From Longirhabdus pacifica (GTDB lineage Bacteria > Bacillota > Bacilli > Paenibacillales > DSM-105158): 64,000 bases of DNA. Each line of letters opens with the position of its first letter. Position 1 is the stretch's first letter. Positions 35,465 to 45,400 of this stretch are shown piece after piece. The translations under genes were made by a program, and so were the position numbers. The stretch covers positions 1 to 64,000 of the forward strand of contig NZ_QXJP01000018.1 in the NCBI RefSeq assembly GCF_004115085.1, written 5' to 3'. The notes under the pieces are model-generated. The model had not been told where the DNA came from and ran no database searches. It was given only the letters and a program-made list of their open reading frames with translations.

Positions 35465-37534
35465 TTACCACACTATTTTTTTGAAATCAGCAAAGCTATG
35501 AATTAATGCGCCAACACGATGTAACAATGCTAATCTGTTCACTCTCAACGCTTCATCATCTACCATCACCATCACATGATCAAAAAATGTAGTAATAGGT
35601 TGTTCTAATTCTGTCAAATACTGCAGCGCTTTTTCGATTTGTTTTTGTTGAAGGGCTTCCTCCATTTTACTTTCGACATCCATAAGCATCTGATGCAACT
35701 GTGCTTCTGGCCCTTCCTCCAACAATTGTACATTAATTTGATCGGAATCTGCTTTTTCTGCTAAGTTAGAAACTCTGTTGAATGCTTCCACTGTTGGTTT
35801 CACTTCTTCAGTTATGAAATGCTTTAATGTATTCGTTTTGCTCATCGTTAGTTCAATATAATCAAAACCACTTTCCATTACGGCATCTACGATATCATAA
35901 CGAGCGATATCCATAAGCGTATTCTTCACTCGAAGCGCAATAAATTGAGTTAATTCACTCTGTAATTTGTTAGCTTCTTTTTTCAATAAGTTTGCTCTAT
36001 TGTGCGCTTCCACTGCAATCTGTAATAATGCTGAAATGGATAGGTCTAATTTTGCATCTTTTAATATTTGCACGATTCCAGCTGCTTGTCTTCGAAGTGC
36101 ATAAGGATCTTGTGATCCTGTAGGAATAATTCCAATAGAAAAACATCCTACTAACGTATCCACTTTATCGGCCAAACTTAAGACAGCACCAACGATGGAC
36201 TTAGGTGTAGCATCTCCAGCGAATCTCGGCTGATAATGTTCAAAAATAGCATCTGCTACCACTTGATCTTCTCCCGCTTTAAGCGCGTAGTCTTTTCCCA
36301 TCGTACCTTGCAGTTCTGGAAATTCACCGACCATTTGAGAAACAAGATCGAATTTGCAAATACAAGTCGCTCTCTTCACTTGCTCAGTCGTTGGTTCATC
36401 CAACTGTAAATGAGTGGATAACGATTCAGCGATATGTTTCATTCTTCTCACTTTATCACCAATCGTACCTAATTCATCGTGGAAAACTATTTTCTCTAAG
36501 CGAGCAATAGCAGAATCGATAGACATTTTTTGATCTTCTTCATAGAAAAAGCGAGCATCAGCCAATCTTGCTCTTAACACTTTGGCATTTCCTTTTGCGA
36601 CTTGCTCTATTCCATCTTCATTTCCGTTTCTAACCGTAACGAAAAATGGCAGTAACTCTCCTTCTTTATTTAATACAGGAAAGTAACGTTGGTGTTCACG
36701 CATGGATGTAATCAATACTTCTTTCGGTATCGTTAAAAACTCTTCTTCAAATTGTCCTGCTAATGCTGTTGGATACTCCACTAAGAACAACACTTCTTCT
36801 AAAAGGCTTTCATCGATTGGAATATGCCAGTCGTTGTCTGCTTCTAGCTGTTTAATTTGCTCCACAATCATGTGCTTACGCTTCTCTATATCGGCAATGA
36901 CAAATTGCTGCTCCAATTTTTCCGCATATTCGTTTACATCACGGAGTTCAATGTCGTGACCTAAAAAGCGATGCCCTTTACTGCTGTTAGAAGTCGTAGT
37001 ACCTGCAATTTCAAAAGGAATAACTTGTTCCCCATACATTGCTGTCATCCAGCGGATAGGACGAATAAATTTGATGTTATAGTTGCCCCATCTCATGTTT
37101 TTAGGAAATTGCAAAGACAAAATCATGTCCTTCAAATGTTTGGATAATAATTCAAAAGTGTCTACACCTTCTGTATTCTTTACCGCATGCACATACTCTA
37201 CATCTTTTATCGTTTTATAAAATAACGCTTCTTCATTCACACCTTGACTTTTGGCAAATCCTAGTGCAGCTTTCGTCCAAGATCCGTTCTCATCTTCTGC
37301 AATCTTTCTAGAAGGACCTTTTACTTCTTCACTTGTATCTTCTTGTCTATCCGAAACATCATGAAACATCACCGCAATTCTGCGGGGTGTTGCATATATT
37401 TTACTGGAGGAAAAATGAATACGTGACTCGTTCAACCACGCATCAAGTTTTTCATGAAATTGATTTATTGCTCCACGTACGAACCTAGCAGGAATTTCTT
37501 CCATTCCAATTTCAATTAATAGATGTTTAGTCAT
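35465..37534 (-). CDS. glyS: Glycyl-tRNA synthetase beta subunit
   Basis: The 689-residue beta chain of the heterotetrameric glycyl-tRNA synthetase. The N-terminus ([15 protein letters not shown]) is followed by [10 protein letters not shown]-type repeats and an HD-like region around [12 protein letters not shown]-equivalent [13 protein letters not shown], with the C-terminal anticodon-binding DALR-type helices. The start overlaps the last 8 bases of glyQ, so the pair is coupled for equal synthesis. Confidence 0.95.
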   Translation of the reverse strand: MTKHLLIEIGMEEIPARFVRGAINQFHEKLDAWLNESRIHFSSSKIYATPRRIAVMFHDVSDRQEDTSEEVKGPSRKIAEDENGSWTKAALGFAKSQGVNEEALFYKTIKDVEYVHAVKNTEGVDTFELLSKHLKDMILSLQFPKNMRWGNYNIKFIRPIRWMTAMYGEQVIPFEIAGTTTSNSSKGHRFLGHDIELRDVNEYAEKLEQQFVIADIEKRKHMIVEQIKQLEADNDWHIPIDESLLEEVLFLVEYPTALAGQFEEEFLTIPKEVLITSMREHQRYFPVLNKEGELLPFFVTVRNGNEDGIEQVAKGNAKVLRARLADARFFYEEDQKMSIDSAIARLEKIVFHDELGTIGDKVRRMKHIAESLSTHLQLDEPTTEQVKRATCICKFDLVSQMVGEFPELQGTMGKDYALKAGEDQVVADAIFEHYQPRFAGDATPKSIVGAVLSLADKVDTLVGCFSIGIIPTGSQDPYALRRQAAGIVQILKDAKLDLSISALLQIAVEAHNRANLLKKEANKLQSELTQFIALRVKNTLMDIARYDIVDAVMESGFDYIELTMSKTNTLKHFITEEVKPTVEAFNRVSNLAEKADSDQINVQLLEEGPEAQLHQMLMDVESKMEEALQQKQIEKALQYLTELEQPITTFFDHVMVMVDDEALRVNRLALLHRVGALIHSFADFKKIVW

Positions 37535-38417
37535 TCATGTTTCCTCCCTGCTTTTTTAATAATGGGAAATCAAGTCGTTCTCTTTCTTCGAGGTAGTTTT
37601 TCGCACACTGTCTTGCTAATTTTCTCACTCTCGTAATATACCCTGTTCTTTCAGTCACACTGATTGCGCCTCTGGCATCTAGCAAATTAAACGTATGGGA
37701 GCATTTGAGGACATAATCATAGGCCGGTAACACTAATGACTCCTCTAATGCGTTTTTAGCCTCTTCCTCAAACATATTGAATAGCGTAAACAACATTTTA
37801 GTGTCCGAATGTTCGAAGGTGTATTTAGAATGTTCGAATTCTGCTTGATGGAAAATATCACCATAACGCACACCGTCAGACCATTCCAAATCATACACGC
37901 TTTCCTTATTTTGAATGTAAGAAGCTAATCTTTCTAGACCATACGTAATTTCCACGGATACTGGGTTGGCATCAATACCACCAACTTGTTGAAAATAGGT
38001 GAATTGGGTAATTTCCATTCCGTCCAACCACACTTCCCATCCTAGTCCCCATGCGCCCAAAGCTGGATGTTCCCAGTTATCTTCTACGAAGCGAATATCG
38101 TGTTTCAACGGATCGATACCAAGTGCACGTAGACTGTCCAAATACATTTCCTGAATATCATCTGGCGATGGTTTCAAGATAACTTGAAATTGATGATGTT
38201 GATACAATCGGTTCGGGTTATCTCCATACCTACCATCAGCAGGTCTTCTTGAAGGTTCTGCATAAGCTACATTCCAAGGTTCAGGACCAATACTTTTGAG
38301 AAAAGTCATCGGATTCAACGTTCCCGCACCCTTTTCTACATCGTAGGGCTGTACAATGATGCAATGATGCTCAGACCAAAATTGCTGTAAAGTAAAAATC
38401 ATTTTTTGAAAGTTCAA
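37527..38417 (-). CDS. glyQ: Glycyl-tRNA synthetase alpha subunit
   Basis: Class II catalytic subunit of 296 residues that activates glycine. Motif regions [36 protein letters not shown] and [13 protein letters not shown] are all present, and [23 protein letters not shown] is intact. The start is TTG with GGAGG 8 bases upstream. Expression is governed by the T-box leader just before it. Confidence 0.96.
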   Translation of the reverse strand: MNFQKMIFTLQQFWSEHHCIIVQPYDVEKGAGTLNPMTFLKSIGPEPWNVAYAEPSRRPADGRYGDNPNRLYQHHQFQVILKPSPDDIQEMYLDSLRALGIDPLKHDIRFVEDNWEHPALGAWGLGWEVWLDGMEITQFTYFQQVGGIDANPVSVEITYGLERLASYIQNKESVYDLEWSDGVRYGDIFHQAEFEHSKYTFEHSDTKMLFTLFNMFEEEAKNALEESLVLPAYDYVLKCSHTFNLLDARGAISVTERTGYITRVRKLARQCAKNYLEERERLDFPLLKKQGGNMND

Positions 38418-38456
38418 TACAATATCCTCCTCTTTGGCATAGGGATATATGTATAC

Positions 38457-38660
38457 AAAAAAACCTCTGATCCCTATGTCGTAATGTTGACATAGGGACG
38501 AGAGGTTTCCCGCGGTTCCACCCTATTTGATAGTTAAAGCTTATAACTATCCACTTTATCTTGCATGTACTCAGGAAGGCCGTTCACTATTTGAGTTGAT
38601 CAGGCTTCCACCACCCCTGACTCGCTAGCCAACTGAAAAATAGCTACTCATTTCCATCAC
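38457..38660 (-). promoter_or_regulatory. Glycine T-box riboswitch leader of glyQS
   Basis: The conserved T-box AGGGTGGAACCGCG is at 38524-38511, followed by a long terminator (38508-38457: AACCTCTCGTCCCTATGTC folded on itself, then TTTTTTT). Upstream is Stem I with AGTAGC, GCGAGTCAGGGGTGGTG and a GGC glycine specifier candidate at 38581-38579. Uncharged tRNA-Gly should bind and favour readthrough. The leader is short, about 200 nt, as usual for glyQS T-boxes lacking stem II. Confidence 0.93.
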
Positions 38661-38685
38661 CGTAACGTATCATTAATGAATTTAA

Positions 38686-38714
38686 ATATTAGCACATCCC
38701 AATCATATTTTCAA
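38686..38714 (-). promoter_or_regulatory. SigA-type promoter of the glyQS operon
   Basis: TTGAAA and TAATAT are 17 bases apart, just after the recO stop and directly before the T-box leader. Confidence 0.82.
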
Positions 38715-38718
38715 CGTT

Positions 38719-39462
38719 TTACAACCATTTATTCAACTGATCTATGAAATTTCTTGCTTTCCATTTTATAGGGATGTACATATCATAAAAATGACGAATG
38801 CATAAACTCACTTCATCTTTCATTTGTTGAGATACATTGATATTATTGATTTGCCCTAAATCAATATGCTGTAACCAGTAAATCATTTTCAATGTTCTTT
38901 CTGTGACTTTGATGGTATATGTATCTTGACTACTACATGAACTACACAAGCCACCACCCGCTGAGGGACTAAAACTTATTAGTGGCTTTTGTTCACCACA
39001 TCTAGCGCAATGATGAAGGACGGGATCATACCCTGCAAATTTGAGCATTTTCAATTCTACAATTTGGGTGATAACGACAGGATCTTTATCCTGCTCAATA
39101 GCTTGCAGTGCTAATTGTAATTGTTGATACAGATAGGCACTTGCCTCTTCGTCATTCATTAATCGATCTAACAATTCGACGATATAAGAGCTGTAGGCTG
39201 AAGCATATAAATCAGCACGAAGAGCATGATGATGCTGTATCGCTTCACCATGCTTTAATGTTCCCATACCACTTGATCTATAAAAAGTAAATGTCGCTTC
39301 CGTAAATAGTTGGGTCACAGAGGATAATCGGCTTCTTGATTTCCTCGCACCTCGCGCCATCAAGCTTACTTTTTCCCCTTGCTCACTTAAAATGGTAATA
39401 ATTTTATTACCTTCTCCGTAATCGGTTGTTCTAATTACTATCCCCTCAACGTTGTGTATCAC
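38719..39462 (-). CDS. recO: DNA repair protein RecO
   Basis: Helps load RecA during gap and break repair. The 247-residue protein has an N-terminal OB fold (EGIVIRTTDYGEGNKIIT), a helical middle, and a four-cysteine zinc finger (CARCGEQKP...GGLCSSC near residues 150-175). A GTG at 39462 is preferred over an upstream TTG, because GGGGA lies 9 bases before it and directly abuts the TTG. Confidence 0.93.
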   Translation of the reverse strand: MIHNVEGIVIRTTDYGEGNKIITILSEQGEKVSLMARGARKSRSRLSSVTQLFTEATFTFYRSSGMGTLKHGEAIQHHHALRADLYASAYSSYIVELLDRLMNDEEASAYLYQQLQLALQAIEQDKDPVVITQIVELKMLKFAGYDPVLHHCARCGEQKPLISFSPSAGGGLCSSCSSQDTYTIKVTERTLKMIYWLQHIDLGQINNINVSQQMKDEVSLCIRHFYDMYIPIKWKARNFIDQLNKWL

Positions 39463-39486
39463 AATCCTCAATCCCCAACTTTAAAA

Positions 39487-39639
39487 TCAATGATATTGAA
39501 TTAGATCTGATGCTTCCTCGTACTCCTCACTTATCGTATCCTCTTCTCTTTCTCTATGTCCAATATCACTCTGTTTTGATAGCACGTAGGCATCGACATC
39601 TCCAGTCATTAAAAATACGTTCCACCAGAAATCACTCAT
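39487..39639 (-). CDS. yqzL: YqzL family small protein
   Basis: Fifty residues, beginning MSDFWWNVFLMTGDVDAY, with an acidic C-terminal half. The position between era and recO, the size and the W..F.MTG.VDAYLL-like opening match YqzL of B. subtilis. AAAGGGG lies 9 bases before the ATG. Function is unknown. The gene is easily overlooked because of its size. Confidence 0.85.
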   Translation of the reverse strand: MSDFWWNVFLMTGDVDAYVLSKQSDIGHREREEDTISEEYEEASDLIQYH

Positions 39640-39758
39640 TGAACATATCCCCTTTCGCTGTAGTGAAGTTCACTTATGTCGTGCATTACTTAGGCTTGGT
39701 AAAAGAAGCAAAATCTATGCTATGTAAACATTGGAACAGAAAAGCATACGTAAAGTCA

Positions 39759-40652
39759 TCATTCCATATTGAAACCTAAATCATGCAGCACTCTATTTTG
39801 GTTTCTCCAGTCTTTTTTCGTCTTCACCCACAGTTGCAAAAATATTTTAGAACCTAACAAATGTTCCATATCTTTTCTAGCTAGTTCTCCGATCTTTTTT
39901 AACAAAGCACCCTTTTTCCCTATAATGATACCTTTCTGTGAATCCCGTTCCACAAGAATGACAGCAGACAAGTGTACGATACCTTTTTTATCTGCAGTCA
40001 TGTCCTCGATATACACCGCAGTCGAATGAGGTACTTCATCACGAGTGAAGTTTAATATTTTTTCTCGAATAAGCTCCGCACATACGAACTGTTCAGGATG
40101 ATCTGTGATTTGATCATCTGGATAGTACTGAGGGCCTTCTTCTAAATATTTTTCGATTGTGTTCAGCAATTCCTGTACATTGTTCCCACGCAGGGCGGAA
40201 ATAGGTACAACCTCAGCAAAGTCATATTGCTCACTATAAGTTGAAATAATAGGCAGTAGTTGCTCTGGGTGTACTTGATCTATTTTATTCAGGATAAGAA
40301 ATACTGGTGTTTTCACTGATTTAAGCTGCTCTATAATAAATTGATCACCTTTTCCAAACTGCTCTGTCACATCGATGACGAACAAAATGGTATCTACTTC
40401 ATTAAAGGCACTGCGAGCAGATTCCATCATAAATTGACCTAGTTTAGATTTCGGCTTATGTATACCCGGTGTATCTAAAAATACAATCTGTGTATCGTCT
40501 GTCGTATATACTCCGTGTATTTTATTTCTTGTCGTTTGTGGTTTGTCTGACATAATCGCAATTTTTTGACCTATGATTTGATTCATTAATGTAGACTTCC
40601 CTACATTCGGTCTTCCAACTAATGTAACAAAACCTGATTTAAAATCAGTCAT
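39759..40652 (-). CDS. era: GTPase Era
   Basis: A GTPase that binds the 3' end of 16S rRNA during 30S assembly. The 297-residue protein has G1 [10 protein letters not shown], effector region TTRNKIHG, G3 DTPGIHKP and G4 NKIDQV. The C-terminal KH domain has [23 protein letters not shown] lies before the ATG at 40652. Upstream in-frame codons have no RBS. Confidence 0.96.
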   Translation of the reverse strand: MTDFKSGFVTLVGRPNVGKSTLMNQIIGQKIAIMSDKPQTTRNKIHGVYTTDDTQIVFLDTPGIHKPKSKLGQFMMESARSAFNEVDTILFVIDVTEQFGKGDQFIIEQLKSVKTPVFLILNKIDQVHPEQLLPIISTYSEQYDFAEVVPISALRGNNVQELLNTIEKYLEEGPQYYPDDQITDHPEQFVCAELIREKILNFTRDEVPHSTAVYIEDMTADKKGIVHLSAVILVERDSQKGIIIGKKGALLKKIGELARKDMEHLLGSKIFLQLWVKTKKDWRNQNRVLHDLGFNME

Positions 40653-40670
40653 TATTTTCCTCCTAAATAT

Positions 40671-40696
40671 AGCTTGAAACAATTATTTTTCAAGCT
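40671..40696 (-). other. Hairpin between cdd and era
   Basis: AGCTTGAAA / TTTCAAGCT with an 8-base loop, 18 bases before the era start. No U-run follows, so this may be an attenuator or processing site rather than a full terminator. Confidence 0.55.
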
Positions 40697-40728
40697 CTCA
40701 CCTTTATTCTTAAGTTGTTTTTTTATCA

Positions 40729-41130
40729 TTAATCTTCGAGCGTAAATGCACCTGGCAACAATTGTGATACTGTCATTTGATTGGTGTCTCCATTCAGGTT
40801 ACCCATATAGACCGGCATGTCTTTATCACATAACTCCACTAACACTTGTCGGCATACTCCACATGGTGTAATCGGATTTTCTGTTGCACCAACGACGGCA
40901 ATGGCCTCAAAAGAACCAACGGTATATCCATCTGCGATAGCACTAAATAATGCTGTTCTTTCCGCACAGTTCGTAGGCCCATAAGCGCCATTCTCCACAT
41001 TGCATCCTAAATACACTTTTCCATCTTTGGTGAGTAATGCACAACCTACTTTAAACTCTGAATATGGAGCATACGCTCTTTCCCTTGCAGTTAATGCTTG
41101 CTGCATGAGCTCTTCTTTTTTTATACTCAT
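40729..41130 (-). CDS. cdd: Cytidine deaminase
   Basis: Converts cytidine to uridine in pyrimidine salvage. The 133-residue protein has the zinc/catalytic motifs NCAERTA (Cys and Glu) and PCGVCRQVL. The N-terminal segment APYSEFKVGCALLT and the GCNVENGAYGPT substrate loop are complete. It lies between dgkA and era as in B. subtilis. RBS AAGGAGA. Confidence 0.96.
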   Translation of the reverse strand: MSIKKEELMQQALTARERAYAPYSEFKVGCALLTKDGKVYLGCNVENGAYGPTNCAERTALFSAIADGYTVGSFEAIAVVGATENPITPCGVCRQVLVELCDKDMPVYMGNLNGDTNQMTVSQLLPGAFTLED

Positions 41131-41184
41131 TTATGTAGTCTCCTTATTATGTCATTTTCTATTTAACCCATTAAAGATGTATCA

Positions 41185-41664
41185 TTATTTTTGTTTATTT
41201 TGTTTAAATTTACTCCACATGGCATGGCTAAAAGTAAAAACAAGAAAAGAGATCATTCCTAAAATGACGAGTTGTTCCGTTAACGGTACTTCGTTTCGAT
41301 GTTTATATAGCCAATATTGATTAAGAGGTTCATACAAAACTAGAATGCCAATACCTATCGCAATGATTGCGCTAAAAAGGACTGCAGCTGCAGCTGTATC
41401 TTTTGCTATTTTAGCTAAAGCACGATATTCCTTTGTTACTAAATCAACGGCAGCTTCCAACGCAGTATTGATTAATTCAAATGATATCACCACATTAATG
41501 ATGATGACCACCACCATCAACTGTGTGGTAGATACACCAATCCACCAACATACCCATAACATCACTAAAGCGATGATATAGTGGATGCGCAGGTTGCGCT
41601 CATGCTTCAATGCAGCAAGCAGCCCCACATAAGCATAAAAAAAACTTTTCAAAAATGCTTTCAT
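41185..41664 (-). CDS. dgkA: Diacylglycerol kinase family protein (undecaprenol kinase type), extended C-terminus
   Basis: A 159-residue membrane kinase. The DgkA signature FELINTALEAAVDL is near residue 65, with hydrophobic segments around it, and TAAAAVLFSAIIAIGIGILV after it. In B. subtilis the enzyme phosphorylates undecaprenol for cell-wall lipid recycling and is about 123 residues. Here a further hydrophobic segment (about 132-148) and a basic tail are added. The start lies 4 bases after the ybeY stop. Confidence 0.9.
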   Translation of the reverse strand: MKAFLKSFFYAYVGLLAALKHERNLRIHYIIALVMLWVCWWIGVSTTQLMVVVIIINVVISFELINTALEAAVDLVTKEYRALAKIAKDTAAAAVLFSAIIAIGIGILVLYEPLNQYWLYKHRNEVPLTEQLVILGMISFLVFTFSHAMWSKFKQNKQK

Positions 41665-41668
41665 GATT

Positions 41669-42157
41669 TCACCTAGTGATACCAGCCTTGGTTAGCACAG
41701 CCTCTTGTTTTGCAAACATCAACTTTTCACTTTGCTCATCCTCATGATCATAACCGATCAGATGCAAAAAACCATGTACAAACAAAAAGCCGATTTCTCT
41801 TTGCAATGAATGATTATATTCTTCGCTTTGCCTTATTGCAGTGTGAACAGAGATAATAACATCTCCTAATAATGTAGACTCTTCCTGCTGATCATCTTCA
41901 TCAAATATAAGTTCTATATCCTCTTCACCTTGTTCCTCCATCGCAAACGATAGCACATCGGTAGGGCGATCTATATTACGATACTGTTTATTTAATTCAT
42001 GTATTGTATCGTCATCAACAAAACTAAGTGCCACTTCTCCATCGTTGATGCTTTCTTCACTTGCAGCAATGTGCAGCAACGTTTTGCACATTTCTATTAG
42101 TTTCTCATCAATGGTTATAGCTTCTTGACTATTGTTCCATTCTAATTGGACCGTCAT
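41669..42157 (-). CDS. ybeY: Endoribonuclease YbeY
   Basis: A zinc enzyme for 16S rRNA 3' maturation and ribosome quality control, 162 residues. The metal motif HGFLHLIGYDHED is near residue 125, and the TDVLSFAMEE segment is near residue 65. The start overlaps the pgpH stop as ATGA, indicating coupled translation. Confidence 0.95.
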   Translation of the reverse strand: MTVQLEWNNSQEAITIDEKLIEMCKTLLHIAASEESINDGEVALSFVDDDTIHELNKQYRNIDRPTDVLSFAMEEQGEEDIELIFDEDDQQEESTLLGDVIISVHTAIRQSEEYNHSLQREIGFLFVHGFLHLIGYDHEDEQSEKLMFAKQEAVLTKAGITR

Positions 42158-44400
42158 TGAACTTGAACTCCCTTATGTTGAATTTTTTCTTTTTTCGGCA
42201 ACTCAGGATACTCGATTCTTGAATGGAATATGCCTAACAGTGCTTCTTTTAAAGTTTTCCCAACCTGATCTAATTCTTTCAATGTAATATCACATTCGTT
42301 AAATTGATGGTCATCTAAGCGTAATTGAATAATGCTGTCGACCATTTTATCTATTTGCTCCATAGATGGATTACGTAAGGAACGAACTGCTGCTTCCACC
42401 GCATCTGCAACACCGATGATCGCTGCTTCCTTACTTTGTGCATTTGGTCCTGGATAACGATATTCTTCTTCTGTAATTTCAATTCGTTCACTTTCAGGTA
42501 GTTTCTCCTGCTCTTTTATCGCTTTATGATAAAAATATTTTAAAAGTGTTGTACCATGATGTTGCTCCGCAATATCACAAATTGGTTTTGGCAATTTGTA
42601 CTCTTTTAGCATCTCCACCCCATCTTTAGCATGAGATACAATAATGGATTTACTTAATGCTGGTTCAATTTTGTCATGGGGATTTTCAATATTCACTTGA
42701 TTTTCTATAAAATAGCTTGGACGTTTTGTTTTACCTACATCATGATAAAATGAGCCTACTCGACATAACAATCCGTTCGCACCTATTGCCTCCGCTGCCG
42801 TTTCAGACAAATTAGCTACCATCACACTATGATGATACGTTCCAGGTGCTTCGGTGAGCAATTTTCTAAGTAATGGATGATTCGGATTAGACAATTCTAC
42901 TAATCGTAAAGTAGATAAGATACCAAAACATATCTCGAAAAACGGAATCAAACCAATCACAAGTACAGCGGTAATAATACCAGATGCAAATGAAAATGTC
43001 ACCGCAAGTATAATCTCTTCTGTTGTAAAATCAGAACCGATAATGACCATAGAAGCTGTCGTCATTGCTCCGAAAAAAGCAATCCATAATCCACCTTTTA
43101 GTATTGCGGAACGTTGCATCGCTTTGTGCAAACAAAAGATAGAAACCACACTAACCACCATAGCTAAAAATCCGTATCGGTAATCAAAAATCAATATTTC
43201 TGGATTCACATTATAGATAATACTAGCAGTAATGCTGAATAAAATGGCAGTAATATAAGCTAAAGATCGATGAATTAATATCGTCGTTAACATACTACCC
43301 ACTGCGATAGGTGCAATAAATCCTATCGTATAGTTATTAATAGATTGTCCAATTACTACAATATTCATAATAACTAGATTGATAGCGATAATAAGAACGA
43401 GCATCAGAAGTTGAGCATTGTTGGATTGAATAGGAAGTTCGCTTTGTCTAATGAAGAAAACAAAAGCAAGCACAAACAACACAACAACAATGAATAGACC
43501 GAGTTCAGACCAATAGTTTTTATCACTGCTTAAAAGATCCAACGCTGCAAGTTGTCTGTAAATTTCCTCTGTGATGACTTGTCCTTCTTTCACGATAATG
43601 TCACCTTTTTTAATCATTACTGGCTCCACATTATTCTGTGCTTCTTCCACTGCGATTATAGAAGCCTGTTCATCATAAAACGTATTAGGAACAATAGCAA
43701 ATCTTGCTATCTCTTGCACCAGCTCTCGTTGACTTGCAAAAGACAACGTTGAAGCGTTGACAAGTTCAGCTACTTCTTCTCTAGCAGAATCGACATCTTC
43801 AAATCTTATTTGATCATCAAGTAATTTCGACACAATATCTTTTGTCACTAATTCCATATCGTTTATTTCCGCAGCTGTTAACCCAAGAAATTTAAAATAC
43901 ACGTCCGCTGTAATTAAATACTTGCTTTCTGTCAATTGAGCAGAAACTTGTTCATCTAACTGAACATTATCACTAATTTTATTTCGTATCGACTTTTTAT
44001 ACACCGACTCGTAGTGCTCATCAAAAAACGTTTGATAAATGAGCAGTTTATCATCACGCGTAAACGCTTCATCTGTATTTACTTTTTCTAATTGATCATA
44101 AATTTCTTCTATAAAATCATTAGCCGAAATCGATAACGTCGTATACTGCTCTTTCACAGCTGCAGCAGCGGCTTCTCTCGCCCTTTCTGTAGCCGTCTCA
44201 TCTTCTAAATCCGTAGAAGATTTGATCGACATAGTGCTAACCGTATTCGGATCAATTTCATATGTAGAAGGGACGGTATGTCCAACTAAAGTGAAATAGA
44301 ACATTAATCCTATAACGAAAAATAAAACAATACGAAGTAATATGCTTTGCTTCCAGCCCTGAAACTGAGAAATTTTTGGTAATGAAAAACGTTTTAACAT
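42154..44400 (-). CDS. pgpH: Cyclic-di-AMP phosphodiesterase PgpH (7TMR-HD)
   Basis: A membrane HD-domain enzyme of 748 residues. An N-terminal transmembrane helix is followed by an extracellular 7TMR-HD sensor domain (about 55-290), a seven-helix membrane region (about 300-485), then a cytosolic HD domain with HSVMVANLSETAAEAIG and FYHDVGKTKRP (HD near residue 550). PgpH degrades the essential second messenger c-di-AMP. It lies between phoH and ybeY as in B. subtilis (yqfF). Confidence 0.94.
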   Translation of the reverse strand: MLKRFSLPKISQFQGWKQSILLRIVLFFVIGLMFYFTLVGHTVPSTYEIDPNTVSTMSIKSSTDLEDETATERAREAAAAAVKEQYTTLSISANDFIEEIYDQLEKVNTDEAFTRDDKLLIYQTFFDEHYESVYKKSIRNKISDNVQLDEQVSAQLTESKYLITADVYFKFLGLTAAEINDMELVTKDIVSKLLDDQIRFEDVDSAREEVAELVNASTLSFASQRELVQEIARFAIVPNTFYDEQASIIAVEEAQNNVEPVMIKKGDIIVKEGQVITEEIYRQLAALDLLSSDKNYWSELGLFIVVVLFVLAFVFFIRQSELPIQSNNAQLLMLVLIIAINLVIMNIVVIGQSINNYTIGFIAPIAVGSMLTTILIHRSLAYITAILFSITASIIYNVNPEILIFDYRYGFLAMVVSVVSIFCLHKAMQRSAILKGGLWIAFFGAMTTASMVIIGSDFTTEEIILAVTFSFASGIITAVLVIGLIPFFEICFGILSTLRLVELSNPNHPLLRKLLTEAPGTYHHSVMVANLSETAAEAIGANGLLCRVGSFYHDVGKTKRPSYFIENQVNIENPHDKIEPALSKSIIVSHAKDGVEMLKEYKLPKPICDIAEQHHGTTLLKYFYHKAIKEQEKLPESERIEITEEEYRYPGPNAQSKEAAIIGVADAVEAAVRSLRNPSMEQIDKMVDSIIQLRLDDHQFNECDITLKELDQVGKTLKEALLGIFHSRIEYPELPKKEKIQHKGVQVQ

Positions 44401-44422
44401 ATGAGGTCAATCCTCTCTTTAC

Positions 44423-45394
44423 TCATCTTTCAAACGTATCGTATGCTTGTATAATTTGTTGTACTAATGAATGTCTCACTACATCTTGATCTGTGAAAGT
44501 AATAAAACCAATCTCATCTACCGTCCTCAACACTTTTTCCGCTTCCACTAGCCCTGAAAACTGATTTCTTGGTAGATCGATTTGTGTAATATCGCCTGTA
44601 ATGACCATTTTTGATTCAAATCCTAGACGAGTTAAAAACATTTTCATTTGTTCTGGGGTCGTGTTTTGTGCTTCATCCAAGATGATGAAGGAATCGTTTA
44701 ATGTTCTCCCCCTCATATAAGCAAGTGGTGCAACCTCAATAATACCACGCTCCATGGCCTTCTTCACTTGTTCCACACCAAGTACTTCATGCAATGCATC
44801 ATAAAGAGGGCGCAGATAAGGATCTACTTTCTCTTGTAAATCTCCTGGTAAATAACCTAAACTTTCTCCTGCTTCTACTGCAGGTCTCGTTAATATAATG
44901 CGTTTTACCCTGCCTTCTTTTAATGCACGAACAGCAAGAACTACCGCTAAATATGTCTTCCCTGTCCCCGCTGGACCAATGCCAAACACGATATCTTTTT
45001 TTAAGATGGTGGACACATAATGGCCTTGTCCCAATGTTTTTGCAATAATTTTTTTCCCTTTATATGTTTTCATTATTTCTTGTTCATATAAGTCCAACAG
45101 TTGTGTTACTTGGCCTGATTGCGAAAGTTGAAGCGCATACACAATATCTCGTTCTTTCAATGTAATGCCTCTTCTAATTAACTCCAGCAATACATCAAAT
45201 AACTGCTTTAACTGATTTGCCTCTTCCACATTACCTTCAATAACAAGCTCCTCTTCACGCGTATGCACGGACACTTGTGTATGTTGTTCTATTTGTTTGA
45301 TAAACTTATCTTGTGGACCAAATAGCGCTAGTCCTTCTTCTACATTGGTGAGTTCTATTTTAATTTTCTCTTGTTCTTGTAGCGAATTCTTCAA
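44423..45394 (-). CDS. phoH: PhoH family ATPase
   Basis: A 323-residue protein. The N-terminal part is KH-like, followed by a PhoH ATPase with Walker A FGIGPAGTGKTYL near residue 135 and Walker B SFIILDEAQNTTPEQMK near residue 230. The start is a TTG behind AAGGAG (11-base spacing). An ATG between them is out of frame. This is the single-domain counterpart of YlaK at 15793-17133. Its exact role is undefined. Confidence 0.92.
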   Translation of the reverse strand: MKNSLQEQEKIKIELTNVEEGLALFGPQDKFIKQIEQHTQVSVHTREEELVIEGNVEEANQLKQLFDVLLELIRRGITLKERDIVYALQLSQSGQVTQLLDLYEQEIMKTYKGKKIIAKTLGQGHYVSTILKKDIVFGIGPAGTGKTYLAVVLAVRALKEGRVKRIILTRPAVEAGESLGYLPGDLQEKVDPYLRPLYDALHEVLGVEQVKKAMERGIIEVAPLAYMRGRTLNDSFIILDEAQNTTPEQMKMFLTRLGFESKMVITGDITQIDLPRNQFSGLVEAEKVLRTVDEIGFITFTDQDVVRHSLVQQIIQAYDTFER

Positions 45395-45400
45395 ATAATT

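Noticed and set aside
39510-39779. An 89-codon plus-strand frame between recO and era
   Set aside because: It is antisense to yqzL and the era leader, without RBS or family resemblance.
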